Of a DNA stretch of 64,000 nt, positions 23,894 to 31,546 are shown one piece after another. The translations under genes and the position numbers were made by a program. The DNA is from Haloarcula pellucida (lineage in GTDB: Archaea > Halobacteriota > Halobacteria > Halobacteriales > Haloarculaceae). Numbering within the stretch: the first letter of the stretch is position 1; each line of letters begins with the position of its first letter. The notes beneath the pieces are model-generated. The model saw nothing but the letters and a program-made list of their open reading frames with translations. It was not told where the DNA came from and searched no databases. Location of the stretch: assembly GCF_014647235.1 (NCBI RefSeq), contig NZ_BMOU01000002.1:434417-498416 (forward strand). Direction: 5' to 3'.

Positions 23894-24070
23894 ATGGTTC
23901 GTTTCGACACCGTGGCAGAGTACTGGTTCACCTGCCCCGAGTGCGGGGCACACGTGGCCGTCGACGACGGGGCGCGCGACCGCCTCCTCTCGGCAGGGTG
24001 TGCCGTCTGTGGCGTCCCCGTGGGACCGGCGGCGTTCACCGAGTCGAACACGTTCGGCACAAGCGCCTGA
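23894..24070 (+). CDS. Small zinc-ribbon protein
   Basis: A 58-aa protein with C14-x2-C17 and C36-x2-C39 pairs, the layout of the common haloarchaeal zinc-ribbon proteins (DUF7560-like). Its last codons contain a CGAA-N4-TTCG palindrome that is also 38 nt before the start of the following gene. No enzymatic function is evident. Confidence 0.75.
   Translation: MVRFDTVAEYWFTCPECGAHVAVDDGARDRLLSAGCAVCGVPVGPAAFTESNTFGTSA
24045..24056. promoter_or_regulatory. CGAA-N4-TTCG palindrome upstream of the DUF2249 operon
   Basis: CGAACACGTTCG, perfect apart from the central 4 nt being self-complementary only in part. It ends 38 nt before the ATG at 24095. Same half-sites as four other copies at 27637, 28113, 28654 and 28690. 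It lies inside the 3' end of the preceding gene. Confidence 0.6.
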
Positions 24071-24094
24071 CCGACACGACCCGACAGTTAGCGT

Positions 24095-24325
24095 ATGCAC
24101 TCGGAGCGATCGAACGTGCGCGAACTCGACGTCCGGGACGTCGACGGAGAGCCGTTCTCACACATCATGGACGCCCTGTCGGACCTCGGGACCGGCCAGA
24201 CGCTACGACTCGTCAACAGCTTCGAACCAGTCCCGCTGTACGGCGTGTTAGAGGAGCGGGGGTACACGCACGACAGCGAACGGGTCGCCGACGACGAGTG
24301 GCACGTCTACGTCGAATCGGCGTGA
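24095..24325 (+). CDS. DUF2249 protein
   Basis: A 76-aa TusA-like small protein: RELDVRDVDGEPF, then the helix HIMDALSDLGTGQTLRLVNSFEPVPL, then the C-terminal strand region. The sequence lacks the catalytic Cys-Pro of TusA. DUF2249 genes in archaea and bacteria often lie near nitrate/nitrite respiration or hemerythrin genes. It is followed after 1 nt by a polytopic membrane gene, so the two form an operon. Confidence 0.85.
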   Translation: MHSERSNVRELDVRDVDGEPFSHIMDALSDLGTGQTLRLVNSFEPVPLYGVLEERGYTHDSERVADDEWHVYVESA

Positions 24326-24326
24326 G

Positions 24327-25505
24327 ATGAGCGCCCGGCGGGTCACCCGGTGGAGTCGGGCGTTCGTCGCCGCCGGTGTCGCGTTTTTCCTCGCGACGCA
24401 CCTCGCGATAGCGGCCGGCCTCGGCCGCCGGACCGTCGTCACGGTGGGGCTGTACGGGTTCGTGTTCCACGTCATCTTCGGGAAGGCCTACGCGTTGGTC
24501 CCGTCTTTTTTCGACCGGGAGCTTCAGACGGCGACGCCGCTCCCGGTCCACGCTGCGCTGTCGGTGAGCGGGACCATCGCGCTGGCGCTGGACAGCGTCG
24601 GCGTCACCGGCCGGTCGTGGCTCGGCTCCGCCGGTGGCGTCCTGTGGGCACTCGGCGTTGCCGTCTTCCTCGGTACGCTCTCGTGGTCCGTCAGAGACAA
24701 CCTCTCCGGGGCGGCCACGGGCACCGGCGGTGCGAACGCCGACCGCAGACTCGTCGACCGGCGGGCGAACGCCGTGGTCCCGGTCGCGTGTAGCTACCTC
24801 GCCGTCGTAGCGCTGGTCCGACTCCTCGGTCCGGTCGGCTGGCCGGCGCTCACCACGCCACAGGTCTCACACTTGCTCGCGGCGGGAACAGCGGCGTTGC
24901 TTGTGTTCGGGGTCGGATTCCGTCTGTTTCCCCGGTTTCTCGGCACACACCCGCCGCAGCGATCGGTCCCGGTCGTCCTCGTCTCGGGTGCGGTCGCGCC
25001 GGTGGCACTCGCAGTCGGCCTGTTCGATCGCCGACTCCTGGTTCTCGGCGGCGTCGTCGAAGCGGTCGCAGTCGTGGGTTTCGCGGTCACTTATCTCGTC
25101 CTGTTCCGCCGCTCGGAGCGCCACAGAGTTGGGCTGTGGGCCGTCGCGTTCGCCGTGCTGGCCGGCGTCGGCGGCGTCGCACTCGGTCTCACAATCGCGC
25201 TCGTCGGTCGTGACCCGGCGCTGGTGACCGCCCACTACCGGACGATGCTGCTGGGGTTTCTGGGGTTGACCGTGGTGGGCGCGACGTTCCAGTTCTATCC
25301 GCCGTCGGTCGGACGGTGGCCGCTGGCGTCCGACCGGACGGCGCGGGTCGCGGTGGCGCTGCTCGCGGCTGGGCTTCTCGGACAGGGACTCGGGCTTCTC
25401 GTCGACGTCTCCCCGGTCGAGACGCTCGGGCAGGGCGTGGGGGTCGTCGGCGCGGGGCTGTACGCGTGGCTGGTGGCGGCCGCCTTCCGGAGCCGGACCA
25501 CCTGA
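24327..25505 (+). CDS. Polytopic membrane protein (NnrS/oxidase subunit I-like topology)
   Basis: A 392-aa protein with about 11-12 transmembrane helices. Membrane-embedded His residues (FFLATHLAIAA, GFVFHVIFGKAY, TTPQVSHLLAAG, TAHYRTMLLGF) suggest haem or copper ligands, as in NnrS and in haem-copper oxidase subunit I relatives. It starts right after DUF2249. A role in nitric oxide or respiratory metabolism is inferred from topology plus the NarO-like regulator convergent to it, not from a diagnostic motif. Confidence 0.6.
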   Translation: MSARRVTRWSRAFVAAGVAFFLATHLAIAAGLGRRTVVTVGLYGFVFHVIFGKAYALVPSFFDRELQTATPLPVHAALSVSGTIALALDSVGVTGRSWLGSAGGVLWALGVAVFLGTLSWSVRDNLSGAATGTGGANADRRLVDRRANAVVPVACSYLAVVALVRLLGPVGWPALTTPQVSHLLAAGTAALLVFGVGFRLFPRFLGTHPPQRSVPVVLVSGAVAPVALAVGLFDRRLLVLGGVVEAVAVVGFAVTYLVLFRRSERHRVGLWAVAFAVLAGVGGVALGLTIALVGRDPALVTAHYRTMLLGFLGLTVVGATFQFYPPSVGRWPLASDRTARVAVALLAAGLLGQGLGLLVDVSPVETLGQGVGVVGAGLYAWLVAAAFRSRTT

Positions 25506-25506
25506 C

Positions 25507-26157
25507 TCACACGTCGAGGATAGTGTCGAGCAGTTTCGTCTGGGCCGCCGCGAGGTGTTCGGCGAACGTCGAGACGGAGATGTCCAGTTCCTCGGCCACC
25601 TCGCTGGCGTTGGCGCCTTTCGGGTACCGGAAGTACCCCATCTCGATAGCCGTCTCCAGCACCTCACGCTGGCGGTCGGTGAGACGGCTCCGGTCGACGA
25701 GGACCGAGTCCGTTGGGTTCGTCTCCCCGTCGCGACGCAGCGACCGAAGCGAGACGTCGCCGTAGAGCTCTTTCAGCCGCGTGACGATAGCGCGGATGCG
25801 GTCGACGTCCGGCGCGTGGAAGGTGAGTCGCAACTGCCCGCTCTCGGCGCGGATGTCCGCGACGGGGCAGGCGAACTCCTCGACTGTCTCACAGACACAG
25901 CCCGTTCGCTCGCGCTCGAACTGATAGCGAGCGCCGCCGCCGCCGGCGAACACCTCCGCTATGTCGCCCCGCGACTCGATGGCCTGTGCGCCGCCGTCGG
26001 CGGTGAACTCTTCGACGACCTGTCCCTCGTCGTCGTCCAGCGGTGCGCTGCGCGCCACGTCGGTCACTGTCGTGCCGGCCTCCTCGGAGACGGCGGCGAC
26101 CGGGCACGCGCCCGGCGAGTCCACGGACAGTTCGACCCTGATGCCCGAGTCGGTCAT
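25507..26157 (-). CDS. NarO-like HTH10 regulator
   Basis: A 216-aa protein with a C-terminal bacterio-opsin-activator HTH (HTH10: LTDRQREVLETAIEMGYFRYPKGANASEV is its start, followed by a recognition helix). The N terminus carries C18, C87, C89 and C97, giving C-Xn-C-X-C-X7-C. That motif is described for NarO, the oxygen-responsive activator of denitrification genes in Haloferax, where it probably binds an iron-sulphur cluster. A TATA-like TTTTAT sits about 25 nt upstream of the start. It probably controls the flanking genes that share the CGAA-N4-TTCG palindrome. Confidence 0.8.
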   Translation of the reverse strand: MTDSGIRVELSVDSPGACPVAAVSEEAGTTVTDVARSAPLDDDEGQVVEEFTADGGAQAIESRGDIAEVFAGGGGARYQFERERTGCVCETVEEFACPVADIRAESGQLRLTFHAPDVDRIRAIVTRLKELYGDVSLRSLRRDGETNPTDSVLVDRSRLTDRQREVLETAIEMGYFRYPKGANASEVAEELDISVSTFAEHLAAAQTKLLDTILDV

Positions 26158-26222
26158 ACGCGTATGTCACCACTCCCGGGATAAAACGGGGTGCCAGCGT
26201 TCCCAGCGTGTGAAAAACCCCC

Positions 26223-27293
26223 TCAATCGGCTGGGTGCTGGTCGGGTATCGACCCCTCGAAGCCGTCCGGTTCGTAGGTACAGAGCGGGTCGGCCGCGAG
26301 CGGGTCGCCGGTCGTCGCGTAGGCCCGCGAGCGACTGCCGCCACAGACGCCGCGGAACTCACAGGCCCCGCACTTCCCGGTGAGGGCGTCGTCGTCGCGC
26401 AAGCGTCGGAACAGCGTCGAGTCCCGGTACACGTCGACGACGCTCTCCTCGCGGACGTTGCCGGCCGACTCCGGTAAGAACCCGGAGGGGTACACCTCGC
26501 CGGTGTGGCTGACGAACGCGAACCCCTTGCCGGCGCGGACGCCGGTCCGTCGGCGAACGCCCTCGTCGTCCTCGCCGTTCTGGAGACCGACCCGTCGGTA
26601 GTGGGGGGCCTCGGTGGTCTTGACGCCGAACGGCGCCTCGTCGCTCACCTCGTGGAGCCACTCCATCACGCGCTCGGCCCGGTCGGGGTCGACGGGCGTC
26701 AACACCCGGCCGCGGCCGACGGGGACGAGGAAGAAGACGGACCACAGCACCGCCCCGAGGTCCGCCACCAACTCGCGGATGGCCGGCAATTGCTCGACCG
26801 TCTCGGCACAGACGGTGGTGTTGACCTGTAGGGGAATGTCCAACTCGCGGGCCGTCTCGGCGGCGTCCATCGTCGCCGCGAAACTGCCCGATTCCCCGCG
26901 GAACCGGTCGTGGGCCGCCTCGCTCCCGCCGTCGATAGAGAGCGCCATCCGCCGGAGACCGGCCTCGTCCAGTTCGGCCAGTCGCTCGCGGGTCAGCGAG
27001 TGGGTCCCGCTGGGGGTTAGCGTCATCCGCAGGCCTCGGTCGGTGCCGTAGTCGACCAGTTCCGCCACGTCGTCGCGGGCCAGCGGGTCTCCCCCAGAGA
27101 GGACGACCAGTTGGCCCTCGCCGAACTCGCGGGCCTCGTCCAGCAGGGCCTTCCCCTCGGCCGTCGTGAGTTCGTCGGGATGTCGCCGTTGCTGGGCGTC
27201 GGCCCGGCAGTGCTTGCAGGCCAGTTCGCAGGCCTGCGTCAGTTCCCAGATGAGCACCAGCGGTCGCTCCTCGAAGTCCATCTCGCCGAACAT
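26223..27293 (-). CDS. Radical SAM/SPASM enzyme (TIGR04053-type RiPP maturase candidate)
   Basis: A 356-aa enzyme. The radical SAM cluster motif is C22-x3-C26-x2-C29 (ACELACKHC), with GGDP near residue 75. The C-terminal SPASM region has CGACEFRGVCGG and a later Cys (PLCTYEP) for auxiliary clusters. The ATG at 27293 overlaps the stop of the upstream CGCGG gene (TGATG); the frame further upstream is Arg-rich noise. The architecture is PqqE/haem-maturase-like. Adjacency suggests that the CGCGG protein is its peptide substrate. Confidence 0.85.
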   Translation of the reverse strand: MFGEMDFEERPLVLIWELTQACELACKHCRADAQQRRHPDELTTAEGKALLDEAREFGEGQLVVLSGGDPLARDDVAELVDYGTDRGLRMTLTPSGTHSLTRERLAELDEAGLRRMALSIDGGSEAAHDRFRGESGSFAATMDAAETARELDIPLQVNTTVCAETVEQLPAIRELVADLGAVLWSVFFLVPVGRGRVLTPVDPDRAERVMEWLHEVSDEAPFGVKTTEAPHYRRVGLQNGEDDEGVRRRTGVRAGKGFAFVSHTGEVYPSGFLPESAGNVREESVVDVYRDSTLFRRLRDDDALTGKCGACEFRGVCGGSRSRAYATTGDPLAADPLCTYEPDGFEGSIPDQHPAD

Positions 27294-27598
27294 CACTCGC
27301 TCACCCGTGCGCGGACGACGTAGCCGCCACAGCCACACTGGTCGACGTAGGTCAGATCGACCCGCTCGCCGAACCGCTCCCGGAGGGGGTCGTAGAGGTA
27401 CGTTTCCGGATGTCCGTGGGCCTCGTGGGTCACCAGATTGACGTGGTTGCCGACGGTGGTCTTCTCGACGGCCTCGCGGGCCTGTGCGACGACTAACTCG
27501 CGGTCCTCGGCGTGTTCGGGGCCTTCGAGGTTCGCCGACCACGAGTTGTCGTGAATCTCGTCGGTCACCGACGGCGTGTCGTCGTGGGCGTGGCTCAT
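27293..27598 (-). CDS. CGCGG-family putative rSAM-modified RiPP precursor
   Basis: A 101-aa protein ending QCGCGGYVVRARVSE, with C88 and C90 in the CGCGG motif that names a family of putative radical-SAM-modified ribosomal peptides. The N-terminal part is a small acidic alpha/beta domain with His residues (VTHEAHGHPETYLYD) that could bind metal. It is co-transcribed with the radical SAM enzyme, overlapping by one base. Whether the Cys residues are really modified is not known from the sequence. Confidence 0.82.
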   Translation of the reverse strand: MSHAHDDTPSVTDEIHDNSWSANLEGPEHAEDRELVVAQAREAVEKTTVGNHVNLVTHEAHGHPETYLYDPLRERFGERVDLTYVDQCGCGGYVVRARVSE

Positions 27599-27636
27599 AC
27601 GGGCGAGTTCGGGCCCGCGACCGCTGTGTCCTGTCC

Positions 27637-27648
27637 CGAAGACGTTCG
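27637..27648. promoter_or_regulatory. CGAA-N4-TTCG palindrome upstream of the CGCGG-rSAM operon
   Basis: CGAAGACGTTCG within the longer inverted repeat CCCGAA-GACG-TTCGGG (27635-27650). It ends 38 nt before the ATG at 27598 on the minus strand, the same spacing as at 24045 and 28113. Confidence 0.65.
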
Positions 27649-27653
27649 GGTCT

Positions 27654-28070
27654 TTAGGTGACCTGTGCCTCCACCCAGTCGAACTGGCTGTTCAGTTCCT
27701 TCCGGCGCTGGCGCTCGACGACGGTGCTGTCGAGTACCGGCCCGATGACCGCGAGGTCCAAGGCGGTGTACTCGGTGGTCGCGGTGACCTCCGTCCCCCC
27801 GTCGACGGGCGTGACGTAGTACTCGGTGCGCATCGACTCGAAGACGCCCTCACGTTGCTCGTAGGCCAGCACCGCGTCCTCGACGTCGACGATTTCGAGG
27901 TCGAGTGCTATCTCGAAGAGGCCGACCCGGTTGCGCATTTCGATGGTGTCGCCCTCGACGGTCACCCCGTCGACGCCCGTCGCCGTCATGAACGGGCCGA
28001 TGTCGGCCATCGCGGCCCGCACCGTCTCCTCGTCGGCGTCGACGACGCGGGTCAGCGAGACGCGTTCCAT
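27654..28070 (-). CDS. SRPBCC-family protein
   Basis: A 138-aa START-like domain: N-terminal strand with an Asp-Glu-Glu turn (VVDADEETVRAAMAD), successive strands and a long C-terminal helix (VERQRRKELNSQFDWVEAQ). The fold forms a hydrophobic cavity for lipids or polyketide-like ligands. It is divergent from a small gene, with a CGAA-N4-TTCG palindrome between them. Ligand unknown. Confidence 0.8.
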   Translation of the reverse strand: MERVSLTRVVDADEETVRAAMADIGPFMTATGVDGVTVEGDTIEMRNRVGLFEIALDLEIVDVEDAVLAYEQREGVFESMRTEYYVTPVDGGTEVTATTEYTALDLAVIGPVLDSTVVERQRRKELNSQFDWVEAQVT

Positions 28071-28112
28071 ACCGGATGGCGACCGGCGAGCGAGATAAGC
28101 GTTCGGTGACCC

Positions 28113-28124
28113 CGAACTGGTTCG
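28113..28124. promoter_or_regulatory. CGAA-N4-TTCG palindrome between divergent genes
   Basis: CGAACTGGTTCG within CCCGAA-CTGG-TTCGGG (28111-28126). It ends 38 nt before the ATG at 28163 (plus strand) and is 42 nt from the SRPBCC start at 28070 (minus strand), so it could serve either or both. Confidence 0.6.
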
Positions 28125-28162
28125 GGTCGCCTTTCTCGTGGCTGCCGTCAGTAGGGTCGGAC

Positions 28163-28438
28163 ATGTGCCGACGGTTCATCCGACGGGCCAACCGGGCGGT
28201 ACTGCGGGCGATAGAGACGCCGCCGGACTCGGGCGTCGAAGACCGTCTCGACGAGGTCGCAGCGAGGCTCTGGTACCTCGCGGAGGCGCACCCGGAACCG
28301 CCGGACCCCGGACAGGTCTCCCGGCTCCGGGCGACGCTCACGGACCTCGAAGAACGGGTCGCAGACCACCGCGCGGCGAGACTCGCCGACGCGCGGCACT
28401 GTCTGGCGGCCTACGGGCGTCACCTCGACCCGGTCTGA
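28163..28438 (+). CDS. Small helical protein (haloarchaeal DUF7553-like)
   Basis: A 91-aa basic, helical protein (MCRRFIRRANRAVLRAIETPP, then VEDRLDEVAARLWYLAEAHP and a heptad-like helix LRATLTDLEERVADHRAARL). The ATG at 28163 is preferred to a longer frame from 28076, which would run through the palindrome. No known function. Confidence 0.6.
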   Translation: MCRRFIRRANRAVLRAIETPPDSGVEDRLDEVAARLWYLAEAHPEPPDPGQVSRLRATLTDLEERVADHRAARLADARHCLAAYGRHLDPV

Positions 28439-28653
28439 GGCCCGCTTCGACGCTGTCCCGACCGCTCCGGGGCCGCTGTCCGTGGGTTCGGCCCGCTACC
28501 GGCGACTGCCACCGAACTCCAGTATCCGACTGTGGACGCACCGAGCGAGAGCAGGACCGGGTCGACCATCCCCCAACACCGAGGCCGTGGGATTCGTTCG
28601 CACCACTCGACCTGTAATACGACGGTACGTTCTTCCGTGCCGAGGTGTATGTT

Positions 28654-28701
28654 CGAACATGTTCGGGATAACTGGCCCCGCCGTTCGGGCGAATATATTC
28701 G
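28654..28701. promoter_or_regulatory. Two related 12-bp palindromes upstream of the HTH10 gene
   Basis: CGAACATGTTCG at 28654-28665 and CGAATATATTCG at 28690-28701 are both perfect palindromes of the form CGAA-N4-TTCG, with centres 36 nt apart. The second contains a TATATA core and ends 9 nt before the ATG at 28711, so occupancy could repress the gene (autoregulation). Confidence 0.6.
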
Positions 28702-28710
28702 GATAGACAG

Positions 28711-29340
28711 ATGCCTCGCGCAGAACTCACGCTCACGATACCGGACGACATCTGGATCGGCGACGTCTCGCGGACCAACGCGGACGCGACGTTCCGTATC
28801 CTCGCGGCGCTTCCCGGCGAGGAGTCGGGCGTCGGCCTCGCGGAGGTGACCGCCGAGGACCTGCCGGCGGTGCTTCGGGACGTCGAGTCCCGTGAGGCCG
28901 TCCTCACGATGGAGATACTCTCCCACCGCGACGAGACGGCGCTGATACAGTTCGAGACGTCGACGCCGCTGCTCCTCTTCCCGGTGCAGGGCTCTGGGAT
29001 TCCGCTGGAGATGCCCTTCACGCTTCAGGACGGCAAAGCCGTCTGGGAGATTACGGCGCCACAGGACCGCCTCTCCGAACTGGGCGAGCAACTCTCGGAC
29101 TTTGGCATCCCGTTCAGCGTCGAACGCGTCCAACAACACGTCGAGTCCGAGCAGTTGCTCACCGAGAGCCAACTGGAACTGCTGGAAGCGGCCGTCGAGG
29201 AGGGGTACTACGACACGCCCCGGAACTGCTCGCTGACGGAACTGGCCGAGTCCGTCGGCATCGCCAAATCCACGTGCAGCGAGACGCTCCACCGCGCCGA
29301 GGAGAAGGTGGTCAAACAGTTCGTCGACGACCTGCGGTAG
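28711..29340 (+). CDS. HTH10 (bacterio-opsin-activator type) regulator
   Basis: A 209-aa protein. The N-terminal two-thirds is a BAT-type ligand-sensing region without Cys clusters. The C-terminal HTH10 shows LTESQLELLEAAVEEGYYDTP at its start and a recognition helix (TELAESVGIAKSTCSETLHRAE). Paired palindromes sit in its promoter. It differs from the NarO-like neighbour by lacking the Cys motif, so it may sense something other than oxygen. Confidence 0.85.
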   Translation: MPRAELTLTIPDDIWIGDVSRTNADATFRILAALPGEESGVGLAEVTAEDLPAVLRDVESREAVLTMEILSHRDETALIQFETSTPLLLFPVQGSGIPLEMPFTLQDGKAVWEITAPQDRLSELGEQLSDFGIPFSVERVQQHVESEQLLTESQLELLEAAVEEGYYDTPRNCSLTELAESVGIAKSTCSETLHRAEEKVVKQFVDDLR

Positions 29341-29390
29341 GCGCGGCAAGTCGAAGCGTGTAAGAATCCCCTCCGAGATTGATAGGCCAT

Positions 29391-29951
29391 ATGAGTACGG
29401 ACGCGGACGAGACACACGAGAACGCGGAGCAGGACGTCATCGCCGTCGATTCCGACGACAACGAGGAAGGTCTGGTCAACCGACTCGACGCCCACACGGG
29501 CGATGGCATCCGCCACCGGGCGTTCACCGCACTGCTGTTCGACGAGGACGACCGGGTGTTGCTGGCCCAGCGAGCGGCCACGAAGCGCCTCTGGGACACC
29601 CACTGGGACGGCACCGTCGCCTCCCACCCCGTCGAAGGGCAGACCCAGGTCGAGGCCACCGAGGAGCGCCTCGAAGAGGAACTCGGCGTCACGCCCGACC
29701 AGTACGACGACCTGCGCGTGACCGACCGCTTCGAGTACAAGCGCTACTACGAGAACGCCGGTCTGGAGTGGGAGGTCTGTGCCGTGTTGCAGGCCACGCT
29801 CACCGATACGTCGCTGGACCCGAACCCCGAGGAGGTCGACGGCATCATGTGGGTCCCCTACGACCGCCTGCGCGAGCACCCGGAGTACTACCGGCAACTG
29901 CGTCTCTGTCCGTGGTTCGAGATCGCGATGCGCCGCGACGAGGAGCGGTAG
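29391..29951 (+). CDS. idi: Isopentenyl-diphosphate delta-isomerase, type I
   Basis: A 186-aa Nudix-fold isomerase. RHRAFTALLFDEDDRVLLAQRA, the W-D-T-H-W-D-G-T-V-A-S-H-P metal/active-site stretch, and the Nudix helix EATEERLEEELG are present, followed by YYENAGLEWEVCAVL with the catalytic Glu region. It interconverts IPP and DMAPP for archaeal lipid and carotenoid synthesis. The ATG at 29391 is preferred over 29379. Single-gene unit. Confidence 0.92.
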   Translation: MSTDADETHENAEQDVIAVDSDDNEEGLVNRLDAHTGDGIRHRAFTALLFDEDDRVLLAQRAATKRLWDTHWDGTVASHPVEGQTQVEATEERLEEELGVTPDQYDDLRVTDRFEYKRYYENAGLEWEVCAVLQATLTDTSLDPNPEEVDGIMWVPYDRLREHPEYYRQLRLCPWFEIAMRRDEER

Positions 29952-29986
29952 GCTAGTTTTTTGCGGTCGTAGCGAACAGGGGAGAT

Positions 29987-30817
29987 ATGCTCAGTGGGTT
30001 CCTCTGGGACTTCGCCCTCCCGTTCGCGCTCGTGGCGGTTCTGCTCGCTGCCGTCGACCGCTATCAGGACACGCGCCTGCTTGCGTACCTGTCCGCCGAC
30101 CGGGAGCGGACGGTGCTGTTCGTCGGCGGGATAGCGCTCGTCGTCGCTTTCGTCGCGAGTACCTACGCCCTCGGGTCCCCGCCGCCACTGGAGGGGCGGT
30201 ACGACTTCTCGCTGTATCACGTCGGGTTCGCCGTCCTGCTAGTGGGGGTGTTCATGACGGGCCACGGCGGGCGGCACTACGCCACCGCGACGACGCTCCG
30301 GGACGCCGCCCACGTCGCCCCGAGTGACCTGCCGACCGAGGGGACGGCCGCGGTCACCGGTACGGCCGAACCGGTCGCTGGAACGGTGACGGCCCCACAC
30401 AGCGGCGATTCGGCGCTGGTCGCGGAGGCCGGTCGCTTGGTCGGCGGCGAGACGTACGCCGCCACCGCGGACACGAGTCGAGCACAGCAACTGCTCGACG
30501 CCGAGCGAGTCGGCGTCCCGTTCGAGGTGACCGACGAGTACGGCGGCGTCCGGGTCGACCCCGACGCCGTGAGTCTGGCCTTCCTCGTCGGCGAGACGGA
30601 CGGCGCGACGCTCGAACGCCGCGTCGATAGCGGCGACGAGGTGACCGTCGTGGGCCGCGCCGACGGCGGCCGACTGGTCGACCCACTCGTCGTCGCCCAC
30701 GCGGGCAACCCGTCGCTCAGGCAGTTCGCCACCAACGTCCCTCGCGTGGCGACACTCGGCCCCGTCCTCGTACTCCTCGGAGTCGGCGTGATGCTCCTGA
30801 CTGCCGGCGTCGTCTGA
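29987..30817 (+). CDS. Membrane protein with a GIDE-like middle domain
   Basis: A 276-aa protein with N-terminal helices (about 8-23, 42-60, 77-90), a soluble beta-rich domain from 100 to 235 (EGTAAVTGTAEPVAGTVTAPHS, then a second half with VSLAFLVGETDG and GDEVTVVGRA) and a C-terminal transmembrane helix at about 253-275. This resembles the GIDE (E3-ligase-like) membrane family without a RING domain. Function in archaea unknown. Confidence 0.6.
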   Translation: MLSGFLWDFALPFALVAVLLAAVDRYQDTRLLAYLSADRERTVLFVGGIALVVAFVASTYALGSPPPLEGRYDFSLYHVGFAVLLVGVFMTGHGGRHYATATTLRDAAHVAPSDLPTEGTAAVTGTAEPVAGTVTAPHSGDSALVAEAGRLVGGETYAATADTSRAQQLLDAERVGVPFEVTDEYGGVRVDPDAVSLAFLVGETDGATLERRVDSGDEVTVVGRADGGRLVDPLVVAHAGNPSLRQFATNVPRVATLGPVLVLLGVGVMLLTAGVV

Positions 30818-30847
30818 CTTTTCGGCACGGCCGTCCTACAGCAGGGT

Positions 30848-31546
30848 ATGGACGTGTCGCTCTACGACTCGCTCGACGGGCAGGTCGCACTGGTCACCGG
30901 GGCCACGCGAGGTATCGGGAATGCCATCGCGGACGGCCTCGTGGAACAGGGCGCGACGGTGTACGCCGGGGCGCGGGACCCGGCCGACGTGACGGCGACG
31001 GACCGCCGCCCGATCGAACTCGACGTGACCGAGGACGAGGAGATGACCGCCGCCGTCGACCGCATCGCCGACGAAGCGGGTCGTCTCGACGTCCTCGTCA
31101 ACAACGCCGGCGTGATGGACTCCCGGGAACCGCTCGACGCGATGCCCACCGAGGTCGTCGACCGCACGCTGGACACGAACCTCCGGGGGCCGACGGTACT
31201 GACGAAACACGCCCTCCCGCTACTGCTCGACCGCCCCGGCGGCCGCGTCGTCAACGTCGCCTCGGGACTCGGGGCCATCACCGAGCGCCAGTCCGGCGGG
31301 ACGCCGGCCTACCGAATCTCGAAGACGGGGCTGAACGGCCTCACGCGCTATCTCGACGGCGAGTACGCCGACGACGGCCTGCTCGCGAACTCGGTGTGTC
31401 CGGGGTACGTCCGGACGGACATGACCGAGGCGTCGGCCCCACGGTCGCCCGAGAAGGGGGCCGAGACGCCCGTGTGGTTGTCCCGGTTCCGGCCCGACGC
31501 GCCCCGCGGGCGGTTCTGGCGCGACCGGGAGCCAAAGCCGTGGTAG
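30848..31546 (+). CDS. Short-chain dehydrogenase/reductase
   Basis: A 232-aa Rossmann oxidoreductase. Cofactor loop TGATRGIGNAIADG, structural NNAG, catalytic Ser in ASGLGAI and the Y-x3-K pair (YRISK) are all present; the acidic/neutral second-strand end does not decide NAD from NADP. It abuts the sensor-kinase gene tail to tail with no gap. Substrate unknown. Confidence 0.92.
   Translation: MDVSLYDSLDGQVALVTGATRGIGNAIADGLVEQGATVYAGARDPADVTATDRRPIELDVTEDEEMTAAVDRIADEAGRLDVLVNNAGVMDSREPLDAMPTEVVDRTLDTNLRGPTVLTKHALPLLLDRPGGRVVNVASGLGAITERQSGGTPAYRISKTGLNGLTRYLDGEYADDGLLANSVCPGYVRTDMTEASAPRSPEKGAETPVWLSRFRPDAPRGRFWRDREPKPW

Noticed and set aside
26155..26166. CATACGCGTATG palindrome over the NarO-like start codon
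   Set aside because: It is perfect, but single, lacks the CGAA/TTCG half-sites of the cluster and includes the start codon itself; chance is a sufficient explanation.
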